A stretch of DNA of 42,396 nt from Candidatus Enterococcus wittei (GCF_002140175.1 NZ_NGMO01000002.1:772857-815252); one strand, 5' to 3'. Shown: positions 8,616-21,039, numbered from the stretch's first letter. Notes: generated from the sequence alone by a model not told the origin. Numbers and translations are program-made.

Positions 8616-8894
8616 TCAAATGTGAAATAAAAAAGGTAAAACTAAATTAAATAGAAAAAACAGTAAGTAAAAAGGTAAGACTTTTTGTTTATCTTCCCGA
8701 ATGGCTAAAAAGCCACAAGTCACAATATATAAATCGAGCAAGAGACGTAAAATAAATGAAATCAGTAAGAAACTGTTTAAATTCCCCTGTAAATTGAAGT
8801 GTCCATACAGATGAAGGTAGTAATAACTAAACAGTAGATGGATAACAGAAAGGATAGCAATACTGATCATGAATAGTTTATGTTTTTTTGACAT
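8616..8894 (-). CDS. Small hypothetical membrane protein
   Basis: 92 residues with about three hydrophobic segments (residues ~8-28, ~42-63, ~72-92) and a lysine-rich N-terminus (MSKKHKLF). No family recognised. The start at 8894 has GAGGGA about 11 bp upstream, a weak spacing. It stands alone between nrtR and metG, both more than 80 bp away. Confidence 0.5.
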   Translation of the reverse strand: MSKKHKLFMISIAILSVIHLLFSYYYLHLYGHFNLQGNLNSFLLISFILRLLLDLYIVTCGFLAIREDKQKVLPFYLLFFLFNLVLPFLFHI

Positions 8895-9095
8895 GTTTAT
8901 TTAATCCCTCTTTTTTAGAATAGATAGTGTTCATTATAGCATGTTTTTCAAAAGAAAAAATGTAGGAATGCTGACAGTTATAAATAACTTGAGTTGACAT
9001 TGAGAAGGACCAAAACAGATGTTCAACGGTCGTTATTAAAGAAGCGGTCCAATGAAAGAAGTCTGTTAGAACATGGCTACTGATAGTAAAAAAAG

Positions 9096-9124
9096 CTAAC
9101 AGGGTATTCATTTTATGGTATACT
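9096..9124 (+). promoter_or_regulatory. metG promoter (predicted)
   Basis: CTAACA (9096-9101) and TATACT (9119-9124) are spaced by 17 bp, 47 bp before the metG start. The -10 is good and the -35 weak. No T-box specifier or terminator hairpin was found in the short leader. Confidence 0.45.
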
Positions 9125-9155
9125 AGCAAGGAAACGAATTCGCACCATGCGATAA

Positions 9156-11180
<2,025 letters not shown>

Positions 11181-11190
11181 AAAATCAACA

Positions 11191-11231
11191 AAAAAGTAGA
11201 GCGATCATTTTATGATCGCCCTACTTTTTTT
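11191..11231. terminator. Bidirectional terminator, metG and membrane gene
   Basis: AAAAAAGTAG and GCGATCAT pair with ATGATCGC and CTACTTTTTTT around a TTT loop. The converging minus-strand gene ends inside this hairpin, so its last codons and stop form part of the stem. Confidence 0.88.
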
Positions 11232-11806
11232 AGTTTGATTCGTTGTTTCATTTTAGTAGGTAATAAGGCAGCCACGATTGAAAATGGAATACAGAGAATA
11301 TACCAGAAAATCATCCGACTGTTTCCATAACGAGTGTAAATATTCATCAATAAGTAATGGAAAATAAGCAGGCCAAACAATAAACTGATTGAAAAGAACC
11401 AGTTGTTATCCCAATGGGTGAAATGGCGTAAAAGCATTATTGAAATGGGGTATCCATAAAAAAATCCACCTACGATAGAGACGCGCCAATTCTTTACCAA
11501 AGTCTGCATATTCAAAAGTAACAAAATGAGTGATAACACTAAGCCTATTGGTGGGAATAGACTAACTAGAAAAGAATAGATGATCCCCCATACCATCATT
11601 CCTGGTCCTTTGATCAAAGTTACAATTAGAAGGAAACCAACTAATAATAGAAGTTGTTGGGAAAAAGTTGCAATCGTCATCCAACCAAACAAGACTAATA
11701 ATAACCAATGCCAACGTGATTGTTGTGATTCTTTTTGAGGAACGAAATGAGCCATTCTCTTTTTTAGAAATGCAGCGATTTTAGGATCAACTGAGTGAAA
11801 ATCCAT
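11210..11806 (-). CDS. Hypothetical polytopic membrane protein
   Basis: 198 residues. A ~28-residue polar N-terminus (SVDPKIAAFLKKRMAHF) is followed by about five or six hydrophobic segments and a basic C-terminal tail (KMKQRIKLKKVGRS). No family is recognised with confidence. AAGGAGGAATC precedes the ATG at good spacing. Its 3' end overlaps the shared terminator with metG. Likely expressed alone; it diverges from the permease gene that follows. Confidence 0.65.
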   Translation of the reverse strand: MDFHSVDPKIAAFLKKRMAHFVPQKESQQSRWHWLLLVLFGWMTIATFSQQLLLLVGFLLIVTLIKGPGMMVWGIIYSFLVSLFPPIGLVLSLILLLLNMQTLVKNWRVSIVGGFFYGYPISIMLLRHFTHWDNNWFFSISLLFGLLIFHYLLMNIYTRYGNSRMIFWYILCIPFSIVAALLPTKMKQRIKLKKVGRS

Positions 11807-11978
11807 GTGATTCCTCCTTATTGTTCGAGATAAACTTATAGTAACTGAAATAATGCCAATAAAACATCCGTCTTTAGAGGGATGTTTTCAATAAAAATTT
11901 CTGAAAACAATGGTAAAAGGAAGCTTTCTCAGTTATACTGAAAAAAATAAAAAGGTAAAAGAAATGAGGAAGAGGATG

Positions 11979-13292
11979 ATGGGTAAATTAAAACGTGAAA
12001 TCAATTTATTTGGGGCATTATCAACAGTCATGGGAACAGTCATCGGTGCGGGTGTTTTTTTCAAAACAGCAGCTGTAGTTGCCAGTACACAATCGACTAG
12101 CTTGACTTTATTTGCATGGTTGGTCGGAGGTTTTTTGACGATTTGTGCCGGCTTGACTGTGGCGGAATTAGCAACAGCGATTCCAGAAACCGGAGGAGCT
12201 GTTAAATATATTGAAGCAGCATATGGGAAATTGCCGAGCTTTTTATTAGGGTGGGCGCAAAGCTTGATTTATTTTCCTGCCAATATTGCTGCCTTGTCCA
12301 TCATCTTTGCGACACAATTTATCAATTTATTGCAATTATCTACTGATTATTTATTACTAGTTGCGATTATCACAGCATTTTCAATCACGGGTTTGAATCT
12401 TTTAGGAACAAAGGTTGGAGCAACGGTCCAATCAATCACGTTAATCGTCAAACTGATTCCGATTGCTGTGATTGTTATCTGGGGGTTATTAACACCTGGA
12501 CAAGGCGCTGTGCAACTGTTTCCCATTGAAGCAGGGAAAGATGTCTCTTGGATGGAAGGATTAAGTAGTGCGCTATTGGCTACATTATTCGCCTATGATG
12601 GTTGGTTAGGTGTGGGAGCAATGGCAGGAGAAATGAAGCGTCCAGAAAAAGACTTACCAAAAGCGATCATTTTAGGACTAAGTTTTGTGACAATGGTTTA
12701 TCTATTGATCAACTTCGTCTTTTTAAAAACACTTCCCATTGATCACATTGCTGGGAATTTAAATGCAGCTTCTGATGCTTCTAGTGTGATTTTTGGGGAA
12801 TTTGGTGGCAAACTAGTAACGATAGGGATCTTGATCTCTGTTTATGGAGCTTTGAATGGCTATACGCTGACAGGTATCCGAATCCCTTACGCTATGGCAC
12901 TGGAAAATGAATTACCTTTTAGTAAACAGTTGACGAAGCTTTCAAAAAAATTCACTGTACCTTACGTACCAGCTTTGTTCCAATTAGTGATCGCATGTAT
13001 CATGATGAGTCTAGGATCTTTTGATTTTCTAACTGATATGTTGATTTTTGTCATGTGGTTATTCAGTTTACTGATCTTTATCGGCGTATTCATTTTAAGA
13101 AAGAAAGAACCAGATATGCCTCGTCCGTATAGAGTTCCCCTTTATCCTGTCATTCCGATCATTGCAATCATTGGAGCCATCTTTATTTTAGGGATGACTT
13201 TGATCACCCAAACAACCTTAGCAATGGTTGGAATCGTAGTTACATTGATCGGGGTTCCAGTTTATTACTATAAACAGAGAGCAGTGAAATAG
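11979..13292 (+). CDS. APC-family amino acid permease
   Basis: About 437 residues with 12 predicted helices. The N-terminus (GKLKREINLFGALSTVMGTV then IGAGVFFKT) carries the GxG substrate-binding bend of the amino acid-polyamine-organocation superfamily. The closest type is the SteT/LAT-like exchanger (ETGGAVKYIEAAYG, AYDGWLGVGAMAGEMKRPEKDLP, EPDMPRPYRVPLYP). Substrate not determinable; serine/threonine or other neutral amino acids are candidates. The frame is open back to 11910, but a TATACT at 11934-11939 and GAGGAAGAGG at 11966-11975 indicate that translation starts at the ATG at 11979. A terminator follows. Confidence 0.82.
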   Translation: MGKLKREINLFGALSTVMGTVIGAGVFFKTAAVVASTQSTSLTLFAWLVGGFLTICAGLTVAELATAIPETGGAVKYIEAAYGKLPSFLLGWAQSLIYFPANIAALSIIFATQFINLLQLSTDYLLLVAIITAFSITGLNLLGTKVGATVQSITLIVKLIPIAVIVIWGLLTPGQGAVQLFPIEAGKDVSWMEGLSSALLATLFAYDGWLGVGAMAGEMKRPEKDLPKAIILGLSFVTMVYLLINFVFLKTLPIDHIAGNLNAASDASSVIFGEFGGKLVTIGILISVYGALNGYTLTGIRIPYAMALENELPFSKQLTKLSKKFTVPYVPALFQLVIACIMMSLGSFDFLTDMLIFVMWLFSLLIFIGVFILRKKEPDMPRPYRVPLYPVIPIIAIIGAIFILGMTLITQTTLAMVGIVVTLIGVPVYYYKQRAVK

Positions 13293-13317
13293 TTGTATTG
13301 GCTGAAATAAGCACCGT

Positions 13318-13357
13318 CAGATAGTGGAAAAAGTAAACTTCCACTATCTGTTTTTTT
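13318..13357 (+). terminator. Permease terminator
   Basis: CAGATAGTGGAA and TTCCACTATCTG form a perfect 12-bp stem with an 8-nt loop, followed by TTTTTTTG. Confidence 0.9.
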
Positions 13358-13441
13358 GTTGAATTTTGTCTGATTTTAGTCATTGATACTTCTGTAACGC
13401 CTGCTTATATGCTAAAGTAATGATGAAAAGGAGCGATAAAG

Positions 13442-14210
13442 ATGATCTTTGATTCTCATACTCATTTAAACGCAGAGCAATTTAATGAAGATATCCCTGA
13501 AACGATCAAACGTGCAGAAGCACTAGGTGTTACAAAGATGGCGGTAGTAGGATTCGATACACCAACGATTGAAAAGTCTTTACAGCTTAGTCACGATTAT
13601 CCTAATATCTATAGTATCATTGGCTGGCACCCGACCGAAGCAGGGAGTTATACGAAAGAAATTGAAAATAAATTACAAGAACAACTAACAATGCCTAAAG
13701 TTGTCGCTTTAGGAGAGATTGGACTAGATTACTATTGGATGGAAGATCCAAAAGAAGTCCAAGATAAAGTATTTAGAAGACAAATTGCAATCGCTAAAGA
13801 GATGCACTTACCGATCAGTATCCACACAAGAGAAGCTTTGGAAGATACTTTTAAGGTTTTAAAAGAAGAAGATGTTCGAGATATTGGTGGGATCATGCAT
13901 AGCTTCAGTGGGGATTATGAGTGGGCAGAACGTTTCCTAGACTTAGGGATGCATATTTCTTTTAGCGGTGTTGTAACCTTTAAAAAAGCGCTAGATGTTC
14001 AAGAAGCAGTGATTCATGTACCAATGGACCGAATGTTAGTAGAAACAGATGCCCCATATTTAGCCCCAGTTCCTTATCGTGGGAAACGTAATGAGCCTGG
14101 TTATACACGCTATACTGTAGAAAAGATTGCTGAATTACGAAATATTCCAATGGAAGAAGTGGCTGAACAAACATGGAAAAATGCGCACCGCTTGTTTGGT
14201 CTAGCAGAAG

Positions 14211-14218
<8 letters not shown>
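13442..14218 (+). CDS. tatD: TatD-family metal-dependent DNase
   Basis: 258 residues of the TatD/YabD hydrolase family, a TIM-barrel metal-dependent deoxyribonuclease linked to DNA quality control. Metal ligands visible in order: HxH in SHTHLN, Glu in [10 protein letters not shown], His in SIHTREA, His in MHSFSG, Asp in [19 protein letters not shown] precedes the ATG. It is the first of three overlapping genes (tatD-rnmV-rsmA), a conserved Firmicute order next to metG; in this genome the permease and the membrane protein separate the trio from metG. Confidence 0.92.
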
Positions 14219-15657
<1,439 letters not shown>

Positions 15658-15710
15658 AAAAGGTTGCAGTACAGCAGAATACCGTGAATGATTTCTAGAA
15701 GGATTTCTAG

Positions 15711-15742
15711 AAGGATAAGGGGGAAACTCTTGTCCTTTTTTA
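15711..15742 (+). terminator. rsmA operon terminator
   Basis: AAGGATAAG pairs with CTTGTCCTT (one T-G pair), followed by TTTTTAG. Just upstream is a 12-bp tandem repeat (GATTTCTAGAAG twice) of no evident function. Confidence 0.75.
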
Positions 15743-15841
15743 GTTTCACTGTGAATTATTAATAATTACTTTCATCATTCTGTTCATATGAAACCAAAGA
15801 ATAAGAAATAAGTTTGCTGTAGTTTGATTGATCAATCTGAT

Positions 15842-15901
15842 ATGTCTTGACACATACTTGTCGTAAGCGTAAACTGAGACAGTATAAAAGTGTCAAGACA
15901 C
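15842..15901 (+). promoter_or_regulatory. niaX promoter with two NiaR-like operators
   Basis: Two near-identical palindromes of form GTGTC-WW-GACAC: ATGTCTTGACAC (15842-15853) and GTGTCAAGACAC (15890-15901), with centres 48 bp apart. The first contains the probable -35 (TTGACA 15847-15852), with TAAACT 17 bp later as -10. The second lies downstream of the start point, just before the ribosome site. This is a repressor arrangement. The niacin-responsive repressor NiaR is the natural candidate because the gene encodes a niacin transporter; the protein itself is not in the window. Confidence 0.6.
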
Positions 15902-15916
15902 GTTAGGAGAGAAAAA

Positions 15917-16543
15917 ATGAAAACAAACTCTGTAAGAAAGATGACTATTTCTGCTTTACTGATCGGTATGGGGGTCATTATTCCGATGATTATGCCTAAA
16001 ATAGTCATTCCACCGGCCTCTTTTACTTTAGCTTCTCATGTTCCTTTATTTATTGCCATGTTTTTTTCACCGGGAGTCGCTGTAGCAGTGGCATTAGGAA
16101 CAACTTTTGGCTTTTTCTTAACAACTCCAGTCATCATTGCGCTTCGTGCATTCTCGCATTTAGTTTTTGCTCTTATTGGTGCATGGTATTTACAAAAAAG
16201 GCCAGGAATTGTCCTTAAAGATGGAAAATTCACTTTATTCAATTGGCGTTTTCAAGGATTTAACTTTTTGATTGGAATCATTCATACAGTGGTAGAAATG
16301 ATTGTCGTGAGTATCTTTTTCTTTATTGGGAATATGCCTGAGACGTATTACGCTGAAGGCTATTTCTATACTGTCTTTATTTTGATGGGAGTCGGTGGAT
16401 TGATCCATAGCTTAGTAGATTATAATATCGCCTATTTTATTGTCGGTACTTTGAGTAAATACTTTGATATCCCAGTATTTACAGCAGCAAAACGAGCGCA
16501 AAAGAAAGAAATCATTCAAGGAACAGTTAAAAAGACCATTTGA
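15917..16543 (+). CDS. niaX: ECF transporter S-component, niacin (NiaX)
   Basis: About 208 residues with six hydrophobic segments. It is a substrate-specific subunit of an energy-coupling-factor transporter, working with a shared EcfAA'T module encoded elsewhere. The N-terminus (TNSVRKMTISALLIGMGVII, then PMIMPKIVIPPASFTLASH) matches the NiaX niacin group. The frame stays open back to a GTG at 15890, but that codon lies inside the downstream operator. The ATG at 15917 with TTAGGAGAG upstream is the real start. Regulated through the two palindromes above. Confidence 0.8.
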   Translation: MKTNSVRKMTISALLIGMGVIIPMIMPKIVIPPASFTLASHVPLFIAMFFSPGVAVAVALGTTFGFFLTTPVIIALRAFSHLVFALIGAWYLQKRPGIVLKDGKFTLFNWRFQGFNFLIGIIHTVVEMIVVSIFFFIGNMPETYYAEGYFYTVFILMGVGGLIHSLVDYNIAYFIVGTLSKYFDIPVFTAAKRAQKKEIIQGTVKKTI

Positions 16544-16564
16544 TCTGATAGAATCAAATAAAAA

Positions 16565-16617
16565 AGTTGCGATGGAATCAATCCATATTTTTGGGATTGA
16601 CTGCTATCGCAACTCTT
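16565..16617. terminator. Bidirectional terminator niaX/msmK
   Basis: AGTTGCGAT and TCAATCC pair with GGATTGA and ATCGCAACT, interrupted by small internal loops. A-rich and T-rich flanks let it end both the niaX transcript and the converging msmK transcript. Confidence 0.78.
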
Positions 16618-16625
16618 CTTAAATT

Positions 16626-17735
16626 CTAAGGGATCGTGATGACTTCTTCGGTTTCTTTATCGAAGAAATGCCCTTTATTGATGTTAAACGCAAGATCGAT
16701 CCTTTCACCAGGTTTATGGAAATCTCGTGCATCTACTTTTGAAATGAATTCAGTTGTTCCAGTTTTGGTATAAAGCATGGATTCAGCACCTAATAATTCT
16801 GAAACGACTACTTCTGAATTGACCACTGCTTCGGGGGAAGCTTCCAAGACTACTTGTTCACTATGGATATCTTCAGGACGGATGCCGAAAATCACATCTT
16901 TTCCTTCATAACCTTTTTCAACTAAAACTTTATTTTTACCTTCTGGTATTCTTAATCTTAGTCCATGCCCATCTGAAATCACACCTTGATTTAATGTGAC
17001 ATTGAAAAAGTTCATGGCAGGGGAACCAATAAAACCAGCAACGAACATATTGACTGGTGTATCGTATACTTCTTTTGGTGACCCGATTTGTTGAATGAAG
17101 CCATCCTTCATGATAACGATGCGATCCGCCATCGTCATTGCTTCAGTTTGATCATGGGTTACGTAAATCGTTGTTGTTTCCAATCGTTGATGTAACTTAG
17201 CGATTTCTGCACGCATCGCTACACGTAGCTTGGCATCTAAGTTTGACAATGGTTCGTCCATCAAGAACACTTTGGCATCGCGGACGATCGCTCGACCAAG
17301 CGCCACCCGTTGTCGTTGACCTCCAGAGAGTGCTGCAGGTTTGCGTTTCAAGTATTCTGTTAGTCCTAAAATCTCAGCTGCGTTTTCCACACGTTTTTTG
17401 ATTTCTTCTTTGTCATATTTACGTAATTTCAAACCAAATGCCATATTGTCAAAAACAGTCATATGTGGATAAAGGGCGTAGTTTTGGAAAACCATTGCGA
17501 TGTCTCTATCTTTTGGTGCCACATCGTTCATTATTTTTTCGCCGATGACTAATTCACCTTCGGAAATATCTTCAAGTCCAGCAATCATTCGAAGCGTTGT
17601 AGATTTTCCACAACCTGAAGGTCCTACGAAAACAATAAATTCACGATCTTTGATTGCTAAATTGAAATCTGTCACAGAATAATTTTCTGCATTGTCATAT
17701 TTTTTATACACATTTTTTAGAGCCATTTCTACCAT
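16626..17735 (-). CDS. msmK: Sugar ABC transporter ATPase (MsmK/UgpC type)
   Basis: 369 residues of the CUT1 sugar-importer ATPase family. Walker A is GPSGCGKST, the Q-loop is in MVFQNYALYPHMTV, the signature is LSGGQRQR, Walker B is VFLMDEPLSNLD, and the H-loop is in YVTHDQTEAMT. The C-terminal third is the regulatory OB-like (TOBE) domain (GIRPEDIHSE, ending in HFFDKETEEVI). No permease or binding protein adjoins it, the usual situation for a shared 'multitask' ATPase that energises several sugar importers. ATGGTAGAAATGG offers two starts; the first is kept. A cre site lies in the promoter region, consistent with carbon catabolite control. Confidence 0.88.
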   Translation of the reverse strand: MVEMALKNVYKKYDNAENYSVTDFNLAIKDREFIVFVGPSGCGKSTTLRMIAGLEDISEGELVIGEKIMNDVAPKDRDIAMVFQNYALYPHMTVFDNMAFGLKLRKYDKEEIKKRVENAAEILGLTEYLKRKPAALSGGQRQRVALGRAIVRDAKVFLMDEPLSNLDAKLRVAMRAEIAKLHQRLETTTIYVTHDQTEAMTMADRIVIMKDGFIQQIGSPKEVYDTPVNMFVAGFIGSPAMNFFNVTLNQGVISDGHGLRLRIPEGKNKVLVEKGYEGKDVIFGIRPEDIHSEQVVLEASPEAVVNSEVVVSELLGAESMLYTKTGTTEFISKVDARDFHKPGERIDLAFNINKGHFFDKETEEVITIP

Positions 17736-17783
17736 GAGTCAAACCACGCTTTCTTGTCATTTATTTGATAAATCTAGTATATT

Positions 17784-17797
17784 TGAAAGCGCTATCC
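17784..17797 (-). promoter_or_regulatory. cre site upstream of msmK
   Basis: TGAAAGCGCTATCC fits the catabolite-responsive element consensus TGWAANCGNTNWCA at all but the last base. It is 49 bp upstream of the msmK start, where CcpA binding would repress. mgsA on the other strand begins 120 bp away and might also be affected. Confidence 0.7.
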
Positions 17798-17918
17798 AAA
17801 ATCAATGTCATTGTGTACAAGAATTCTTCTAAAGTTTTGTCATGTTGTCTAATCTACCTATTGATAAATGTAAAAAAAGATAAAAATTTGTTACACTTGA
17901 TAAAAGGAGAGATGTTTA

Positions 17919-18350
17919 ATGAAGATTGCTTTAATTGCACACGACCGTAAAAAAGACCTGATGATCAAACTCACTACTGCCTACAAAACGATTCTGAAAC
18001 AACATGAGCTTTTTGCTACAGGGACAACGGGACAACGTATTGCCGAGGCTACTGGCCTGAAAGTCCATCGTTTTAATTCTGGGCCTTTAGGAGGTGACCA
18101 ACAAATCGGTGCAATGATTTCAGAAGATCAATTAGATTTGGTGATTTTTCTTCGTGATCCATTAGCGGCACAACCTCATGAACCCGATGTAACGGCCTTG
18201 ATACGTTTATCGGATGTTTATGCCATCCCTTTAGCGACAAATATCGGGACAGCTGAAGTATTGCTGAGAGGATTAGAAGCAGGGTTTATGGATTTTCGTG
18301 CTCTCATTCATGAAGAAGGAACTAAAAAACCATTTGGTATAGAGTATTAA
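17919..18350 (+). CDS. mgsA: Methylglyoxal synthase
   Basis: 143 residues. Converts dihydroxyacetone phosphate to methylglyoxal and phosphate, a bypass of lower glycolysis when phosphate is scarce or sugar phosphates accumulate. Family motifs: [18 protein letters not shown] (phosphate binding), [14 protein letters not shown] with the catalytic Asp region, [15 protein letters not shown], and [19 protein letters not shown] precedes the ATG. A cytosolic, monocistronic gene diverging from msmK, so the two sugar-linked genes share a ~180 bp control region. Confidence 0.94.
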   Translation: MKIALIAHDRKKDLMIKLTTAYKTILKQHELFATGTTGQRIAEATGLKVHRFNSGPLGGDQQIGAMISEDQLDLVIFLRDPLAAQPHEPDVTALIRLSDVYAIPLATNIGTAEVLLRGLEAGFMDFRALIHEEGTKKPFGIEY

Positions 18351-18487
18351 AGAAAAACTATTTCATTGAATAGGATTATTTCTATAGCAATATTCGTTTT
18401 TTAGTGTTAGTAAGTAGTATATATGAGCGAATGTACGTGTTAGAACGAACTTAATTGTTTAATTTTATCACATTGTAAGTTTTTTTA

Positions 18488-18517
18488 TTTACAGTTTCTC
18501 TTTACTTGTGCTATAGT
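18488..18517 (+). promoter_or_regulatory. folT promoter
   Basis: TTTACA (18488-18493), 18 bp, TATAGT (18512-18517), about 30 bp before the riboswitch begins. Confidence 0.6.
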
Positions 18518-18544
18518 TTGTCTGGGAGTTTTCCCAAAATTAAA

Positions 18545-18640
18545 CAGAGTAGGAAATAAAGCGTTAAGTGCCTTGAGGATGGGATGTTGCCTCTAGGACG
18601 AAGAACAATTGGTTCGCGGTTTTATTTCCGCATTCGCTGC
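18545..18640 (+). promoter_or_regulatory. Tetrahydrofolate (THF) riboswitch
   Basis: The leader contains the conserved blocks of the THF class in order: GAGTAG, GCGTTAAGTG, GATGGGATGT, a variable stem tgcc/GGACGAA, GGTTCGCGG, CCGCATTCGCT. Outer stem, three-way junction and pseudoknot elements are recognisable. Downstream GCTGC and GCAGC can form a hairpin just before the AAAGGAG ribosome site, which suggests control of translation start: with folate bound, folT would be off. No T-rich terminator is present, consistent with that. Confidence 0.88.
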
Positions 18641-18677
18641 ATATATGATGTAGCAGCTCTTAAAGGAGATGCTAGAA

Positions 18678-19214
18678 ATGAAAAAAAATCGCTTGGATGC
18701 ACGTATGATTGCTATTATGGGGCTACTGATCGCACTGATGGTCACTTTGTCCCGATTAGTCGCATTTGAGACACCATTTCTCAAAGTCAGCATGACATTT
18801 GTTCCGCAAGTGATCATGGGGATCTTATTCGGTCCATTTTGGACAGGGATCGGCTCGGTCTTAGCTGATATTGTAGGGATGGCCTTATTCCCGAAATCGC
18901 TCTTTTTTATTGGATTCACTTTGAATGCGTTTATAGAAGGAGCAATCTATGGTTTCTTTTTCTATCGAAAAGAAGTCACATGGAAAAACTCGATTTTGGC
19001 GACATTGAGCGTAACAGTAATTATCAGTTTGATATTGACACCATTATGGTTAGCTCTAATGTATCAGGTGCCATTGCTCAATTTAGCATTTTGGCTACCA
19101 CGTTTGATAAAAGCAGTTGTTTGGCTACCCATTCAATCGGCAACGATTTATGTGGTTGGTCGAACGATTCCATATAAAAGAATTTTAAAAAGTTTAACTA
19201 TCCATACAAAATAA
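18678..19214 (+). CDS. folT: ECF transporter S-component, folate (FolT)
   Basis: About 178 residues and six hydrophobic segments. The N-terminal DARMIAIMGLLIALMVTLSR and VSMTFVPQVIMGILFGPFW are characteristic of FolT-like S-components, which bind folate and use the common ECF ATPase module. An ATG at 18669 lies directly against the AAAGGAG and is unusable; the ATG at 18678, 9 bp from it, is the start. The THF riboswitch upstream supports folate as substrate. Confidence 0.87.
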   Translation: MKKNRLDARMIAIMGLLIALMVTLSRLVAFETPFLKVSMTFVPQVIMGILFGPFWTGIGSVLADIVGMALFPKSLFFIGFTLNAFIEGAIYGFFFYRKEVTWKNSILATLSVTVIISLILTPLWLALMYQVPLLNLAFWLPRLIKAVVWLPIQSATIYVVGRTIPYKRILKSLTIHTK

Positions 19215-19257
19215 AAAGCAAGCAGTCTTCCCATCCCAGAGGACTGCTTGCTTTTTT
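19213..19257. terminator. Bidirectional terminator folT/ABC exporter
   Basis: AAAAAGCAAGCAGTC pairs with GACTGCTTGCTTTTTT around a loop of about 14 nt. The stem is symmetrical enough to serve both converging transcripts. Confidence 0.92.
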
Positions 19258-19270
19258 ATTCATTGAGAGT

Positions 19271-21037
19271 TTAACTTTTTGTGAATTGTGCTTTATACAG
19301 TTGATGGTAGTATCCATTTTCGATTTTCAACAGTTCATCGTGTGTACCCATCTCAACAATTGCACCTTGTTCCATAACTAGGATTTGATCGGCATTTTTA
19401 ATGGTCGACAAGCGGTGAGCAATAACGAAACTTGTTTTTCCTTTCATCATTGCGAGAAATGCTTGTTGAATTTTCTTTTCTGTCAATGTGTCCACTGAGC
19501 TAGTTGCTTCATCTAGAATCAACATAGGGGGATTGCTGATCATCGTCCGTGCAATTGTCAGTAACTGTCTTTGACCATCTGAAATTTTCAGGCCCTGACC
19601 ACCAATCCTTGTGTCTAATTTTTCTGGTAAACGTTGGACGAATTCATACATATAAGAAGATTTAAGTGCCTCATTGATTTCTTCGTCACTAGCAGTCGGT
19701 TTACCGTAGCGGAGATTATCTCTTAGACTACTGTCAAAGAGCCACGTATCTTGCAAGACCATTCCAAAACTCTTCCGGAGACTATCTCGAGTGATTTGTC
19801 GGATATCATAGTCATCGATCGTGATCGAACCAGAAGTTGGGTCGTAAAAACGCATGAGTAAGTTGACTAAAGTCGATTTCCCTGCGCCTGTTTTACCAAC
19901 GATAGCGATCGTTTGACCAGGCTTAGCCACAAAACTAAAATTTTCAATCAAACGTTGCTTAGGTTCGTAAGAAAATGAAACATGTTTAAAGGCCACTTCA
20001 CCTTTGATTTTTTTCGGATCTAATTGATAAGCATAAGGATCATCTGGTGTTTCTTCTTGTTGATCAATCAACTCAAAGGCACGTTCTAATCCAGAAAAGG
20101 CAGTTTGGATTTGTGTTGTGATCCCTGATAGTTCAATGAATGGTTTAGAAAACTGAGTAGAATAGATCGTGAAACTTGAAATGATACCTACTGTAATAGC
20201 AGAATCACTTCTTAAAGCAAGTAATCCTCCTACTAAACCAATCGAAAGATACGATAAATGGTCAACGAATCTGGAAGAAGGATTGGTTAGAGAAGAAGAA
20301 AATTGTGCTCGCTGGCCCTTTTCATATAGGTCAGCATTCAAAGCACTGAATTGTTGTTGATTCATTTCTTCTTGTTGGAAAGCTTTGATAATTTTTTGAT
20401 TGCCTATTCGTTCAGTGACAAACCCAGAAATATTTCCGATGATTCTTTGCTGATTGTCAAAATCATTCTGAGAAGCTTTTGCTACTAACCAACTAACTAA
20501 AAAAATGATAGGAGTAGAGAAAATGACTACTAAGGTGAGTAGTGGGCTTAGATTCAGCATAAAGATAAGAGAAAGAACGATAATTGCCACACCAGAAAAT
20601 AATTGATTAAACGCAGCAGAGATAGCGATCGAAATGTTATCCATATCATTTGTAAAGCGGCTGACGATATTGCCGTGGGCATTTTGATCATAATATCTTA
20701 GTGGCAATAAATTTAAGTGCGCAAAGGCATCTTTTCGTAATTTTGCCACAGAAAGATAAGCTAAACGATTACTCAATACTTGGATCAGCCATTGACTAAC
20801 GACGTTTACTAGCACGATCGTACCAAAAAGTAATAGTAGTTGGAACAACCGTGTAAAGTTTACTTGCCCAACTCCAATCATTTGGTCAATACTTTGACCA
20901 ATTTGCAAGGTCATCACGACGGTGGCACCACCATTGATGATCCCTAATAAGATGGCCAATAGGATTTCTTTAGGATAAGCAGTTAAATAAGGAATGAAGC
21001 GTTTCAACATCTTCCAGGATAGTTTTTTTGTTCTCAT
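19271..21037 (-). CDS. ABC exporter half-transporter, catalytic-site subunit
   Basis: 588 residues: six-helix transmembrane domain (residues ~20-310), then an ATPase domain (~345-588). Walker A is GKTGAGKST, the Q-loop is in MVLQDTWLF, Walker B is MLILDEATSSVD with the catalytic Glu, and the H-loop is FVIAHRLSTI. The signature is the variant ISDGQRQ instead of SGGQ. The partner gene lies 2 bp upstream in the same operon. The canonical Walker B here and the degenerate one in the partner define a heterodimeric exporter of the LmrCD/TM287-288 type, usually drug or lipid exporters. Substrate unknown. Confidence 0.88.
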   Translation of the reverse strand: MRTKKLSWKMLKRFIPYLTAYPKEILLAILLGIINGGATVVMTLQIGQSIDQMIGVGQVNFTRLFQLLLLFGTIVLVNVVSQWLIQVLSNRLAYLSVAKLRKDAFAHLNLLPLRYYDQNAHGNIVSRFTNDMDNISIAISAAFNQLFSGVAIIVLSLIFMLNLSPLLTLVVIFSTPIIFLVSWLVAKASQNDFDNQQRIIGNISGFVTERIGNQKIIKAFQQEEMNQQQFSALNADLYEKGQRAQFSSSLTNPSSRFVDHLSYLSIGLVGGLLALRSDSAITVGIISSFTIYSTQFSKPFIELSGITTQIQTAFSGLERAFELIDQQEETPDDPYAYQLDPKKIKGEVAFKHVSFSYEPKQRLIENFSFVAKPGQTIAIVGKTGAGKSTLVNLLMRFYDPTSGSITIDDYDIRQITRDSLRKSFGMVLQDTWLFDSSLRDNLRYGKPTASDEEINEALKSSYMYEFVQRLPEKLDTRIGGQGLKISDGQRQLLTIARTMISNPPMLILDEATSSVDTLTEKKIQQAFLAMMKGKTSFVIAHRLSTIKNADQILVMEQGAIVEMGTHDELLKIENGYYHQLYKAQFTKS

Positions 21038-21039
21038 AG

